Below the pieces are notes generated by a model. It was not told the DNA's origin. It made no database searches and worked only from the letters and a program-made list of their open reading frames with translations. The position numbers and the translations under genes are program-made. Below, piece by piece: positions 20,743 to 31,375 of a DNA stretch of 64,000 nt. Numbering within the stretch: position 1 is the stretch's first letter; the number at the start of each line of letters is the position of its first letter. This DNA is from SXTU01 sp964496695 (GTDB lineage: Bacteria > Verrucomicrobiota > Verrucomicrobiia > Limisphaerales > SXTU01): the NCBI GenBank assembly GCA_964496695.1, contig CAZCBE010000016.1:1-64000 (forward strand), given 5' to 3'.

Positions 20743-22485
20743 TCATGGCGTGAGCTGGTGGCTTTCCGGTTTCGCGGTGCTAAAGGTGAAGGCATACGTG
20801 GTGCCTTCGGCCCGGGTGACCTCCAGGTTCGTGCGCAACTGGTTCACGAGCGTGCTCACCAGTTGCAGGCCCAGGGTCTCAGCCTTGTGCGGATCGAGAC
20901 CGGGCGGCAGGCCGATGCCGTTGTCACCCACCGCCAGGCTGATGCGGCCATCCGGGTCGCGGCGCATGCGCAGCCAGATTTCTCCCTGGCGTCCGTTGGG
21001 AAACGCATATTTCAACGCGTTGGAAACCAGCTCGTTCAGGATCAAGGCGCAGGGAATGGCATGGTTGATGTCCAGATGCACCTGCTCCATGGCCAGCCGC
21101 AGGCGGATGCGCGCGGGGTCGGTGCCGTAGGAACGCAGCAGGCTGACGGTCAGGCTCTCGGCATACGCGGCGAAGTCCAGTTCCGAGAGGCTGCTGGACT
21201 GGTAGAGCTTTTCGTGGACCAGCGCCATGGACTGGACGCGGCTCCCGCTCTCCTCGAAGGCGGAGACGGTCTCCGGGTTCTTCAACCCGCGCGCCTGCAG
21301 GCGCAGCAGGCTGGAGACGATCTGGAGGTTGTTTTTCACCCGGTGGTGGATCTCCTTGAGCATGACCTCCTTCTCGCGCAGGGAGGCGTGGACCTGTTCC
21401 TCAGCCTGCTTGCGCGCGGTGATGTCCCGCAGGAAGGCCGTGAAGATCGGCGGCGAGACCGCGCCCACGCGCACGATGGCAAGTTCGAGCGGGAATTCAG
21501 TGCCGTTGCGCCGGAGCGCGGGCAGTTCCAGCCGGCGGTTGAGGACCTTGGCCTCGCCGGTGCGCAGGTAGCGCTCAAAACCCCGGTTGTGCTGGTCCCG
21601 GAACGCCGGGGGGATGATCAGCTCGGCCAGACGCTGGCCCACCGCCTCCGCGCGGGTGAAGCCAAAGGTTTGTTCCGCCGCCGGATTGAACTCCAGGATC
21701 CGCCCTTCGTGATCAATCGTGATGATGCAGTCGAGCGCGGTGTTGAGGATGGCCGACTTGCGTTCCTCGCTCTCCCGCACGGCCCGGTCCCGCTGCTCGA
21801 TCTGGCCCAGCATGTGGTTGAACGCCTCGGTCAACTGGCCCAGTTCATCCTGGCCGGACTTGGTGGCGCGAACGGAATAGTCACGCCGCTCGGAAATGGC
21901 CCGGGCCGTGCCCACCAGATCCATGATCGGCTGGGAAATCTGCCCTTGGAGCGCCGCCGAAAGGACATAGGCCACCAGCAGGGACGCCGTCAGCACCAGG
22001 GCGGCGATGCCCGCATAGCGCCGGAACCGCTCGTCCATGGCCTCCAGATCGGACTTGAGATACAGCGTCCCCAGACGCTTGCTGTCCCGCTGCACCACCG
22101 GCTGAAACCCGGCGAGATGGGCATCCTCGAAGCGGTAGCCGTCCGGTTCCGGAGCGCGCGGGAACGCGTTGGCAGGGAGGTTCGCGGGATACTTGGAGAA
22201 CAGCCGGCCTTCCTTGTCGTAGAGCCCGGCGGCGACGACATGCGCCTCGGCCCGGAGCGCGGCCAGGATTTCCTCGGCATCCTTCTGGTTGTCGAAGGCC
22301 AGCGCGGCGGTGCTGTTGGCCGCGATCACTTCGCCCAGGGTGGAGAGCTGCTGCAGGGTCGTCTGCCGGAAGGCCGACACCTCGTAAGCGAGGAACGCCG
22401 CGCCCGTCAGCAACAGCACGGCCCCGCTGGTCAGCAGCAGGAGCAGCTTGACCTTCCGCTGGATGGGCATGTCGCGCAGTGGCAT
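20743..22485 (-). CDS. Membrane sensor histidine kinase (periplasmic sensor-HAMP-PAS-HisKA_2)
   Basis: 580 aa. TM1 (about 13-32), an extracytoplasmic sensor of the CHASE8 type (about 35-155, AANSTAALAFDNQKDAEEIL...), TM2 (about 158-180), HAMP, a PAS domain (ILNTALDCIITIDHEGRILEFN...ITARKQAEEQ) and a HisKA_2 kinase core with LKEIHHRVKNNLQ (phospho-His about 380) and N/G boxes (ILNELVSNALKYAFP; VGDNGIGLP). CHASE8 sensors are typical partners of YfiR-like periplasmic proteins, and the YfiR gene is the adjacent upstream gene. No response regulator adjoins. Confidence 0.94.
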   Translation of the reverse strand: MPLRDMPIQRKVKLLLLLTSGAVLLLTGAAFLAYEVSAFRQTTLQQLSTLGEVIAANSTAALAFDNQKDAEEILAALRAEAHVVAAGLYDKEGRLFSKYPANLPANAFPRAPEPDGYRFEDAHLAGFQPVVQRDSKRLGTLYLKSDLEAMDERFRRYAGIAALVLTASLLVAYVLSAALQGQISQPIMDLVGTARAISERRDYSVRATKSGQDELGQLTEAFNHMLGQIEQRDRAVRESEERKSAILNTALDCIITIDHEGRILEFNPAAEQTFGFTRAEAVGQRLAELIIPPAFRDQHNRGFERYLRTGEAKVLNRRLELPALRRNGTEFPLELAIVRVGAVSPPIFTAFLRDITARKQAEEQVHASLREKEVMLKEIHHRVKNNLQIVSSLLRLQARGLKNPETVSAFEESGSRVQSMALVHEKLYQSSSLSELDFAAYAESLTVSLLRSYGTDPARIRLRLAMEQVHLDINHAIPCALILNELVSNALKYAFPNGRQGEIWLRMRRDPDGRISLAVGDNGIGLPPGLDPHKAETLGLQLVSTLVNQLRTNLEVTRAEGTTYAFTFSTAKPESHQLTP

Positions 22486-22488
22486 GAG

Positions 22489-23082
22489 CTATTCCTTTCC
22501 GGCTGGGATAATTTCCGCCGACCGCAGCAGCTTGGAGCTGATCGTCAACTCGGCCGCCTTGGCCGCTTCGAGATTGATCCGCAGCCGGGTCTTCCCCCGG
22601 TCGGTGAGGAACCGGATCATCCCGCCGTTCCGCGAGAACGCATCAGTGTCCCCCACCGTAAGCAGGGCGCGGCCTTTCAAGGCGGTGAAAACCGACCCCA
22701 GCCGCTCCGTCTCGGACCGGCTGATGAACAGCACATGACAGGCGGTGATCTCCTCCACCCGATGAAAGCGTTGGATGACCAGCGGGCGGTGGTTCACCTG
22801 CTCGCCCCGGACCGTTTCGTCGAGGTAGCCGCCGAAGGGGTCCTCGCCCAGCACCCCAATGATGAGCGGGCTTTGCGGGGTGGCGAAGGCCTGCGGCGGC
22901 CAGTCCACAAACTGCGCGAAGTTGAAGAGGAACACCGCGCGCACCGCCGACTCCTTGGAAACCACGGGCTGGGCCGCCAGTGGCAGGCCGGTGACGACCA
23001 GCAGCAGGGCCGCGAGCAGCCTGGCCCCCAAGCCCGCGCGCAGGGTTTTTGCATGGCCCGTGGATGTGCTCAAAACCGCCAT
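22489..23082 (-). CDS. YfiR family periplasmic protein (DUF4154)
   Basis: 197 aa. A signal segment (about 15-38) is followed by the YfiR core: AVRAVFLFNFAQFVDWP, LIIGVLGEDPFGGYLDE, CHVLFISRSE, LLTVGDTDAFSRNGGMIRFL and LRINLEAAKAAELTISSKLL. YfiR proteins bind and restrain a partner sensor in the inner membrane (known for the diguanylate cyclase YfiN). Here the partner is probably the kinase 3 nt downstream. The family's disulfide cysteines are not evident (only one Cys, in TACHVLF), so redox control by disulfide is unlikely. Confidence 0.9.
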   Translation of the reverse strand: MAVLSTSTGHAKTLRAGLGARLLAALLLVVTGLPLAAQPVVSKESAVRAVFLFNFAQFVDWPPQAFATPQSPLIIGVLGEDPFGGYLDETVRGEQVNHRPLVIQRFHRVEEITACHVLFISRSETERLGSVFTALKGRALLTVGDTDAFSRNGGMIRFLTDRGKTRLRINLEAAKAAELTISSKLLRSAEIIPAGKE

Positions 23083-23227
23083 GTCAATTTGCCAAAGACC
23101 CTGCCCAACCTTCCGTCTGGACAGCCTGTAGAACGTGTCTGCACGCTAATGAAATCGCCTCCAAACGCAAGCGGCGCTTTGTGGCAGCGCCCGATGGCCA
23201 GGTCACTCAAATCATGCCAGCTACACG

Positions 23228-23277
23228 GTGGCAGGCAGGCATCCTGCCTGCCGTAGAGCCGGGCGTCCCGCCCGGCG
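23228..23277. repeat. GGCAGGCATCCTGCCTGCC hairpin element, copy 1
   Basis: GGCAGGCATCCTGCCTGCCG hairpin, then CCGGGCGTCCCGCCCGG. Inverted relative to copy 2 at 23507-23560; the two flank a CGCAGAG word array. No gene is seen in 23083-23601. Confidence 0.85.
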
Positions 23278-23374
23278 GAGAAAGAGCCACCTTGCAAAAT
23301 AGCCGCCTCAATATTTCCAGCCCCCCTCAGCAGTGCTATCTCCCAACTTCGTCACTGTCTGAGAAGTTATTTCC

Positions 23375-23448
23375 AACGCAAAGGACGCAGAGACCGAAGG
23401 AAAATATCCGCCTCCGCGTCTCTCTGCGGTCTCTGCGCCCTTTGCGTT
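23375..23448. repeat. AACGCAAAGGACGCAGAG inverted word array
   Basis: Left arm AACGCAAAGGACGCAGAGAC (23375-23396) and right arm GTCTCTGCGCCCTTTGCGTT at the end (23429-23448). The same family ends the window at 63834-63958. Confidence 0.9.
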
Positions 23449-23506
23449 AAAGCGAGTCATCCAGCCACTTTGGTTGCGGCTCTGCCGCGCTGCGTATTAG
23501 CGTTAT

Positions 23507-23560
23507 GCCCGGACGGCGGGACGCCGACCTCTACGGCAGGCAGGATGCCTGCCGCCACCT
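23507..23560. repeat. GGCAGGCATCCTGCCTGCC hairpin element, copy 2 (inverted)
   Basis: Reverse complement of copy 1 with a few changes (CGGCAGGCAGGATGCCTGCC). It ends about 40 nt from the end of the VTT gene. Confidence 0.85.
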
Positions 23561-23601
23561 CCGCCTTGCATGGAGTGCGCTTGGGACTGACGCATTCCGC
23601 C

Positions 23602-24252
23602 TCACGGCTGCTTCGCTTCCGCGTTGCTGTCTCTGGTGCGAAAGAGAAACCGATGGATCACCCACCACAGCACCGGCGGCAGCCCCATGCTGACCAGCAA
23701 CGCCAGCGTCGGATGCTCTCCGCCCGCGTGCCCGATGGCCGCATAGGTAAACCCGAGGGGCACTGATCCGCACGACAGCGCGAGCAGGAAGACCGTCGGC
23801 GGCATCCGGGTCAGCCCGGCCATGCACGCGATGACTTCGGGAAAGAGCGGCAGCCACCGTGACAGCACGACGAGCCACGCGCCCCAGCGCTGGAAGAGCG
23901 CCTCGCCCTTGGCCAGATCGGCCTCGCTCACCATCCGTGCCGCCGCCCGCCGCCCGAGCGCGCGACACAATCCATAGGCCACCACCCCCGAGAGAAACGA
24001 GCCGCCCGCACCCACCAGTCCGCCCACGACCGGTCCGTAGGTGAACCCCAGCGCCGCCATGATGGCCGTGCCCGGCACTGGCAGGACCAGATCGGCCACG
24101 AGCAGCAGCATCCCCGCGAGCCAGGCCCATTCCCCATAGTTCCGCAGCCACGCCACCGCGCCCTCGGGCGTGAAGACCCGCGCGTCCCCCCACAGCAGGA
24201 ACGGCACCGCCAGCACCAAGGCCAGCGCGACAAACATCCAGACGAGCCTCAT
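23602..24252 (-). CDS. VTT/SNARE-associated domain membrane protein (TVP38/DedA type)
   Basis: 216 aa integral membrane protein. N-terminal TM (LVWMFVALALVLAVPFLLW), then the VTT core: ADLVLPVPGTAIMAALGFTYG, GAGGSFLSGVVAYGLCRALGRRAA, the amphipathic FQRWGAWLVVLSRWLPLFPEVIACMAGLTRMP, and two more TMs. Members act as scramblases or in membrane homeostasis. The start at ATG 24252 (MRLVWMF) is preferred; the open frame continues upstream to 24411 but that part is a palindromic repeat. It follows the FtsX gene by about 220 nt on the same strand. Confidence 0.85.
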   Translation of the reverse strand: MRLVWMFVALALVLAVPFLLWGDARVFTPEGAVAWLRNYGEWAWLAGMLLLVADLVLPVPGTAIMAALGFTYGPVVGGLVGAGGSFLSGVVAYGLCRALGRRAAARMVSEADLAKGEALFQRWGAWLVVLSRWLPLFPEVIACMAGLTRMPPTVFLLALSCGSVPLGFTYAAIGHAGGEHPTLALLVSMGLPPVLWWVIHRFLFRTRDSNAEAKQP

Positions 24253-24324
24253 TCCAGAAAGACCAACGGGCACCCGCAACGCCGGGGCCTTCGTGAGCCG
24301 CGACCGCTGCGTCCGATTGCAAAC

Positions 24325-24385
24325 CAACGCGGACTGCGTGCCTCCCTCTCCCAGCGGGAGAGGGCCGGGGTGAGGGAGAACGGCC
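24325..24385. repeat. CCCTCTCCC...GGGTGAGGG palindrome before the VTT gene
   Basis: CTCCCTCTCCCAGCGGGAGA then GGGCCGGGGTGAGGGAGAAC: a member of the same family as 13647-13785. Open in the VTT frame upstream of its preferred start. Confidence 0.8.
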
Positions 24386-24469
24386 GCCCATTCACCGAGT
24401 TCGAATCGCATCCGCGAAATCTCCTCGCGTTCCTCGCTTCAGACCCAGCGGCAGACCGGAGTGTCCGCC

Positions 24470-28417
<3,948 letters not shown>

Positions 28418-28418
28418 G

Positions 28419-28478
28419 GCGCGATTATGGAGTGCGGTGACTTGTCACCGCTTTTCGCAGGCGACTTGTCGCCGTCGG
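28419..28478 (+). repeat. REP of the RAYT family, copy 1
   Basis: Conserved GCGCGATTATGGAGT head, hairpin GCGGTGACTTGTCACCGC (28434-28451), spacer TTTTCGCA, hairpin GGCGACTTGTCGCC (28460-28473). It begins 2 nt upstream of the FtsX start codon and faces copy 2. Confidence 0.9.
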
Positions 28479-28562
28479 AGGAGACCCGCCTCCGCATACA
28501 CGAAGGCGCAACCGCTCGCGCCAGCGGCAAGACGCCGTGCGATACCTCACCACTTTCACATC

Positions 28563-28620
28563 TGACGGCGACCAGTCGCCTGCGGAAAGCGGCGAGAACT
28601 CGCCGCACTCCATAAAGCGC
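28563..28620 (-). repeat. REP of the RAYT family, copy 2
   Basis: Hairpins GGCGACCAGTCGCC (28567-28580) and GCGGCGAGAACTCGCCGC (28589-28606), then ACTCCATAAAGCGCGC. Opposite orientation to copy 1, forming a BIME-like pair about 90 nt apart. Confidence 0.9.
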
Positions 28621-28668
28621 GCCGCTAACCGGTTGCCCGTGGAGCAGGCGTGCGCTGCTTTGGCCGAC

Positions 28669-29346
28669 TCAAAAATCATCTTCCACCTCCAGGCTATCCG
28701 TCTTGAAATTGTAGATGGTCTGCACCATCGCGGTCGTGGCGACGCGCTCGAACCATGCGGCAGAACACCAGCGATACTGATTCGCCACCAGCACCAGCCC
28801 GTGCTTCACGGCATTCTGATGCACGTAGTTCAGCCGTGCCAGATACGAGCGTTCGTAGGTGAGCTTCGTTTCCCGAAAGTTGTGCCATACCTTTCGCTTC
28901 GGCTGACCGTCCAGGCGGTTCAACTCGCGGGCGGTGTCGGAATGCAGGTGCTTGAGGAACTTCCCCAAGTTCGCCGACTCAGGGCAGCCCCGCGCGACGA
29001 AGTGGTAGTGATTGGCAAAGACGGCCCACGCCTCGATCTGCCAGTGGTAAAGGTTGGCCTTGGCCAGCAGGTGATTTTCGAGGAGAGCCAGCCGCGCGTC
29101 GCCTGCGAAGAGGCGCGCCTTGCCAAGCGTTCCGGCGGTGGCGAAATAGACGCCGTGCTCGGTGAGTTTGTGAACGGGTGCATGGGGCCAGGGCTTGATC
29201 GGCTGGCGCACTGCGGGCGACAAAGTCGTAGTTGGAGCCGTATCGGACTTCGACGGCGACAAGTCGCCTGCGGAAAGCGGTGACAAGTCACCGCACTCCA
29301 TAGCGCGCTCGGGTTCAGCGCTTAATGTTTGAGCTTCCAGCGTCAT
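28669..29346 (-). CDS. REP-associated tyrosine transposase (RAYT, Y1/HUH family)
   Basis: 225 aa single-strand HUH transposase. NHYHF supplies the HUH pair (H113, H115), and LNYVHQNAVKHG aligns with the YIYINPVKHG region of E. coli TnpA-REP, giving catalytic Y174. The gene is flanked by inverted REP copies 2 and 3. REP copy 3 lies inside its 5' end: starting at ATG 29346 (overlapping the ATPase stop as ATGA) makes residues about 13-32 REP-encoded. A second start, ATG 29301, lies within the REP itself. It separates the ATPase and permease genes of one transporter on the same strand, as expected from an insertion. The core family motifs are intact, so it may be active. Confidence 0.9.
   Translation of the reverse strand: MTLEAQTLSAEPERAMECGDLSPLSAGDLSPSKSDTAPTTTLSPAVRQPIKPWPHAPVHKLTEHGVYFATAGTLGKARLFAGDARLALLENHLLAKANLYHWQIEAWAVFANHYHFVARGCPESANLGKFLKHLHSDTARELNRLDGQPKRKVWHNFRETKLTYERSYLARLNYVHQNAVKHGLVLVANQYRWCSAAWFERVATTAMVQTIYNFKTDSLEVEDDF
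29251..29308 (-). repeat. REP of the RAYT family, copy 3 (overlaps RAYT 5' end)
   Basis: Hairpins GGCGACAAGTCGCC (29255-29268) and GCGGTGACAAGTCACCGC (29277-29294), then ACTCCATAGCGCGC. Exact complement of copy 1 in both hairpins. On the coding strand the conserved head supplies ATG 29301-29299. Confidence 0.9.
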
Positions 29347-30038
29347 TCGGCAGTTAGCACGCCATCCCTCAACTCCAGCACCCTCCCCATCCGTTTCGCC
29401 AGCTCAGGCGCGTGGGTCACGACGATGAGCGCGGTGCCTTGCTCGCGGTTCAGGTCAAGCAGCAGCGCGGCGAGCGCGTCGGCGGTGGCGCGGTCGAGCG
29501 CGCCGGTGGGCTCGTCGGCGAGGAGGAGCTTGGGCTGGTTGATGAGCGCGCGCACGACCGCGCAACGCTGGCGCTCGCCCCCGGAGAGCTGGCCGGGCCG
29601 GTAGTTCATGCGCTCGCCAAGGCCCACACGGGTGAGGAGCTGCTTCGCGCGCTCACCGGCGGCGCTGCGACTGACGGCATCGCCCGAGGCCAGTGTGGGC
29701 ACGAGCACGTTCTCCAGCACGGTGCATTGCGGCAGCAGGTGGTGTGACTGGAAGATGAAGCCGATCTGCTGGTTGCGCGTGGCGGCGAGGGCCAACTCGT
29801 CCAGCGTATCGAGGCGCTGGCCGTCCAGGATGAGTTCGCCGGAGTCCGGCAGGTCGAGCGTGCCGATGAGGTTGAGCAGCGTGCTCTTGCCGCAGCCGCT
29901 CGGCCCGACGATGGCCACGGTCTCGCCGCGCGCGACTTCAAGGGAGAGGCCGCGCAGCACGGGCAGGTCACCCGCCGCCGCGCCAGGGTAGCGCTTGGAG
30001 ACGTTCGCGAGTCGGAGCAAAGGAGCAGGCGCGGACAT
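29343..30038 (-). CDS. LolD/MacB-type ABC transporter ATPase
   Basis: 231 aa. Walker A GPSGCGKST (45-53), Q-loop FIFQSHHLLP, signature LSGGE (151-155), Walker B LLLADE (171-176) and H-loop VVTHAPELA. The N-terminus LLRLANVSKRYPG...VLRGLSLEVARGE is standard for LolD-like ATPases. It energises the FtsX permease encoded downstream beyond the RAYT. The start is ATG 30038 (MSAPAPLL); the frame upstream is open only through repeats. The stop overlaps the RAYT ATG by 4 nt, so in the ancestral operon the permease gene probably followed directly. Confidence 0.95.
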   Translation of the reverse strand: MSAPAPLLRLANVSKRYPGAAAGDLPVLRGLSLEVARGETVAIVGPSGCGKSTLLNLIGTLDLPDSGELILDGQRLDTLDELALAATRNQQIGFIFQSHHLLPQCTVLENVLVPTLASGDAVSRSAAGERAKQLLTRVGLGERMNYRPGQLSGGERQRCAVVRALINQPKLLLADEPTGALDRATADALAALLLDLNREQGTALIVVTHAPELAKRMGRVLELRDGVLTAE

Positions 30039-30126
30039 GGGGGTAGGATGGAGCGATTTGGTGGGGATGACAACCTCGTGGTGCGTGGTGCGTGATCCAT
30101 CGGCAGCGGCCCGGTTCAGAAGAAGC

Positions 30127-30236
30127 GCCCGCAGATTACGCAGATGACGCGGATGAAAACCTAACCCCGTGCCGGCGGCAAGCCGCCGGCACGGATTCAA
30201 GGCATTCCCATCCGTGTCATCCGCGTTATCCGCGGG
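30127..30236. repeat. GCAGATTACGCAGATGACGC inverted array enclosing another hairpin
   Basis: Outer arms CCGCAGATTACGCAGATGAC (30129-) and GTCATCCGCGTTATCCGCGG (to 30234). Between them is GTGCCGGCGGCAAGCCGCCG, a hairpin of a different family (30169-30193). A short GTGGTGCGTGGTGCGTG word lies just before it (30080-30096). Confidence 0.85.
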
Positions 30237-30251
30237 CAAACCTCTCTTCTG

Positions 30252-30290
30252 CAAAACAAAAACCCCGCCGGCTTGCGCGGGCGGGGTCTT
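30252..30290 (-). terminator. Rho-independent terminator of rplM-rpsI
   Basis: On the minus strand: ACCCCGCC, loop CGCGCAAGCC, GGCGGGG, then TTTTTGTTTTG. The 7-bp GC stem followed directly by a T-run lies about 20 nt past the rpsI stop. Confidence 0.9.
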
Positions 30291-30309
30291 TCGAAAACAG
30301 CCTGGGCGA

Positions 30310-30705
30310 TTAACGCTTGCTGAACTGGAAGCGCTTGCGGGCGCCGGGCTGGCCATACTTCTTGCGCTCGCGCATGCGCGGGTCGCGGGTCAGGAGGCCC
30401 TCGGCCTTCAGCGGGGGACGGAGCGCGACATCCACGGTGAGCAGCGCGCGGGCGATGCCGTGGCGGACGGCACCAGCCTGGCCGTTCGGTCCGCCACCCT
30501 GCACGTTGACGCGCACGTCAAACTTGGTGATGGAGTCCGTGACCTTCAGCGGCTGCACCACGGCAGCACGTTGGGATTCGGTGAGAAAGTATTTCTCCAT
30601 CGGGCGACCGTTGATGACGATCTTGCCCGAACCGGAGGCGAGGCGAACGCGGGCGACCGCCGTTTTGCGGCGTCCCGTTCCGAGATGTTCCTGAGTGGCG
30701 GCCAT
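30310..30705 (-). CDS. rpsI: 30S ribosomal protein S9
   Basis: 131 aa. The family pattern is complete: GTGRRKTAVARVRL near the N-terminus, IVINGRPMEKYF, VNVQGGGPNGQAGAVRHGIARAL and the invariant C-terminal tail KKYGQPGARKRFQFSKR, which reaches the ribosomal P site. Second gene of the rplM-rpsI operon, 20 nt after rplM, ending at a strong terminator. Confidence 0.98.
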   Translation of the reverse strand: MAATQEHLGTGRRKTAVARVRLASGSGKIVINGRPMEKYFLTESQRAAVVQPLKVTDSITKFDVRVNVQGGGPNGQAGAVRHGIARALLTVDVALRPPLKAEGLLTRDPRMRERKKYGQPGARKRFQFSKR

Positions 30706-30725
30706 GAGTGGGTGCGGTTAGAAAA

Positions 30726-31169
30726 CTACTTCTTCTTGATGACGAGCGGCGCGGGAAGCTGGGCGGCGTGCGGGTGCTTGTCGCCGGCGTAAATCTTGAG
30801 CTTGGTGTTCAAGCTGCGACCGAGGCGGCCCTTGGGCAGCATGCCCTTGACGGCGTGCTCGATGAGCAGCTCAGGCTTGCGCGCGCGGCGGTGCTCGACG
30901 GACTCGAACTTCTCGCCACCTTTCCAGCCAGAGTAGGTCATGAACTCCTTGTCGGTCTCCTTCTTGCCCGTGAGGACGACCTTCTCAGCGTTGATGACCA
31001 CGACGAAGTCGCCGGTGTCCAGGTGGGGGGTGAAAGTGGGGCGGTGCTTGCCGCGGATGATGGTGGCCACGCGCGTGGCGAGGCGGCCAAGGACCACGCC
31101 GCTGGCGTCAACGACGTGCCACTTGCGGTTGTCCAAAGATGCTTGGGCGTTCGGCAAAAATGTTTTCAT
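30726..31169 (-). CDS. rplM: 50S ribosomal protein L13
   Basis: 147 aa. Shows the L13 signatures WHVVDASGVVLGRLAT, IIRGKHRPTFTPHLDTGDFVVV, NAEKVVLTGKK, and the C-terminal AVKGMLPKGRLGRS..KLKIYAGDKHPHAAQ. An assembly-initiator protein of the large subunit. First gene of the standard rplM-rpsI pair, with a sigma-70-type promoter about 30 nt upstream. Confidence 0.98.
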   Translation of the reverse strand: MKTFLPNAQASLDNRKWHVVDASGVVLGRLATRVATIIRGKHRPTFTPHLDTGDFVVVINAEKVVLTGKKETDKEFMTYSGWKGGEKFESVEHRRARKPELLIEHAVKGMLPKGRLGRSLNTKLKIYAGDKHPHAAQLPAPLVIKKK

Positions 31170-31196
31170 TACAGTTTCCCCGTGAAGGGAGCGCAG

Positions 31197-31224
31197 AAAG
31201 TAGCAAACGACCGCTTGCCGTCAA
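31197..31224 (-). promoter_or_regulatory. rplM: Promoter of rplM-rpsI
   Basis: On the minus strand, -35 TTGACG (31224-31219), a 16-nt spacer and -10 TACTTT (31202-31197). Transcription would start around 31190, about 20 nt before the rplM ATG. Confidence 0.7.
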
Positions 31225-31375
31225 TAGCTCATTTCACCAAGCGCTGCGCCAGGGTGTAAATCAGGCTTGGCGTGACAGGGCGTGTTGGAGCATTGCGGCA
31301 GCTTCGGTGCCCTATTGCGGTTGCTTTTACAGCTAAAATGGGCACCATGCGTCAGCCAGTCCAAATCCAGCCATC

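Noticed and set aside
20638..23256. Long plus-strand frame (872 codons) antisense to the histidine kinase and YfiR genes
   Set aside because: Shadow frame; composition is Arg/Gln/Gly-rich without any motif, and the minus strand encodes two clear proteins.
28427..28615. Small plus-strand gene starting with MECGDLSPLFAGDLS
   Set aside because: It is the translation of REP copies 1 and 2 and not a separate gene.
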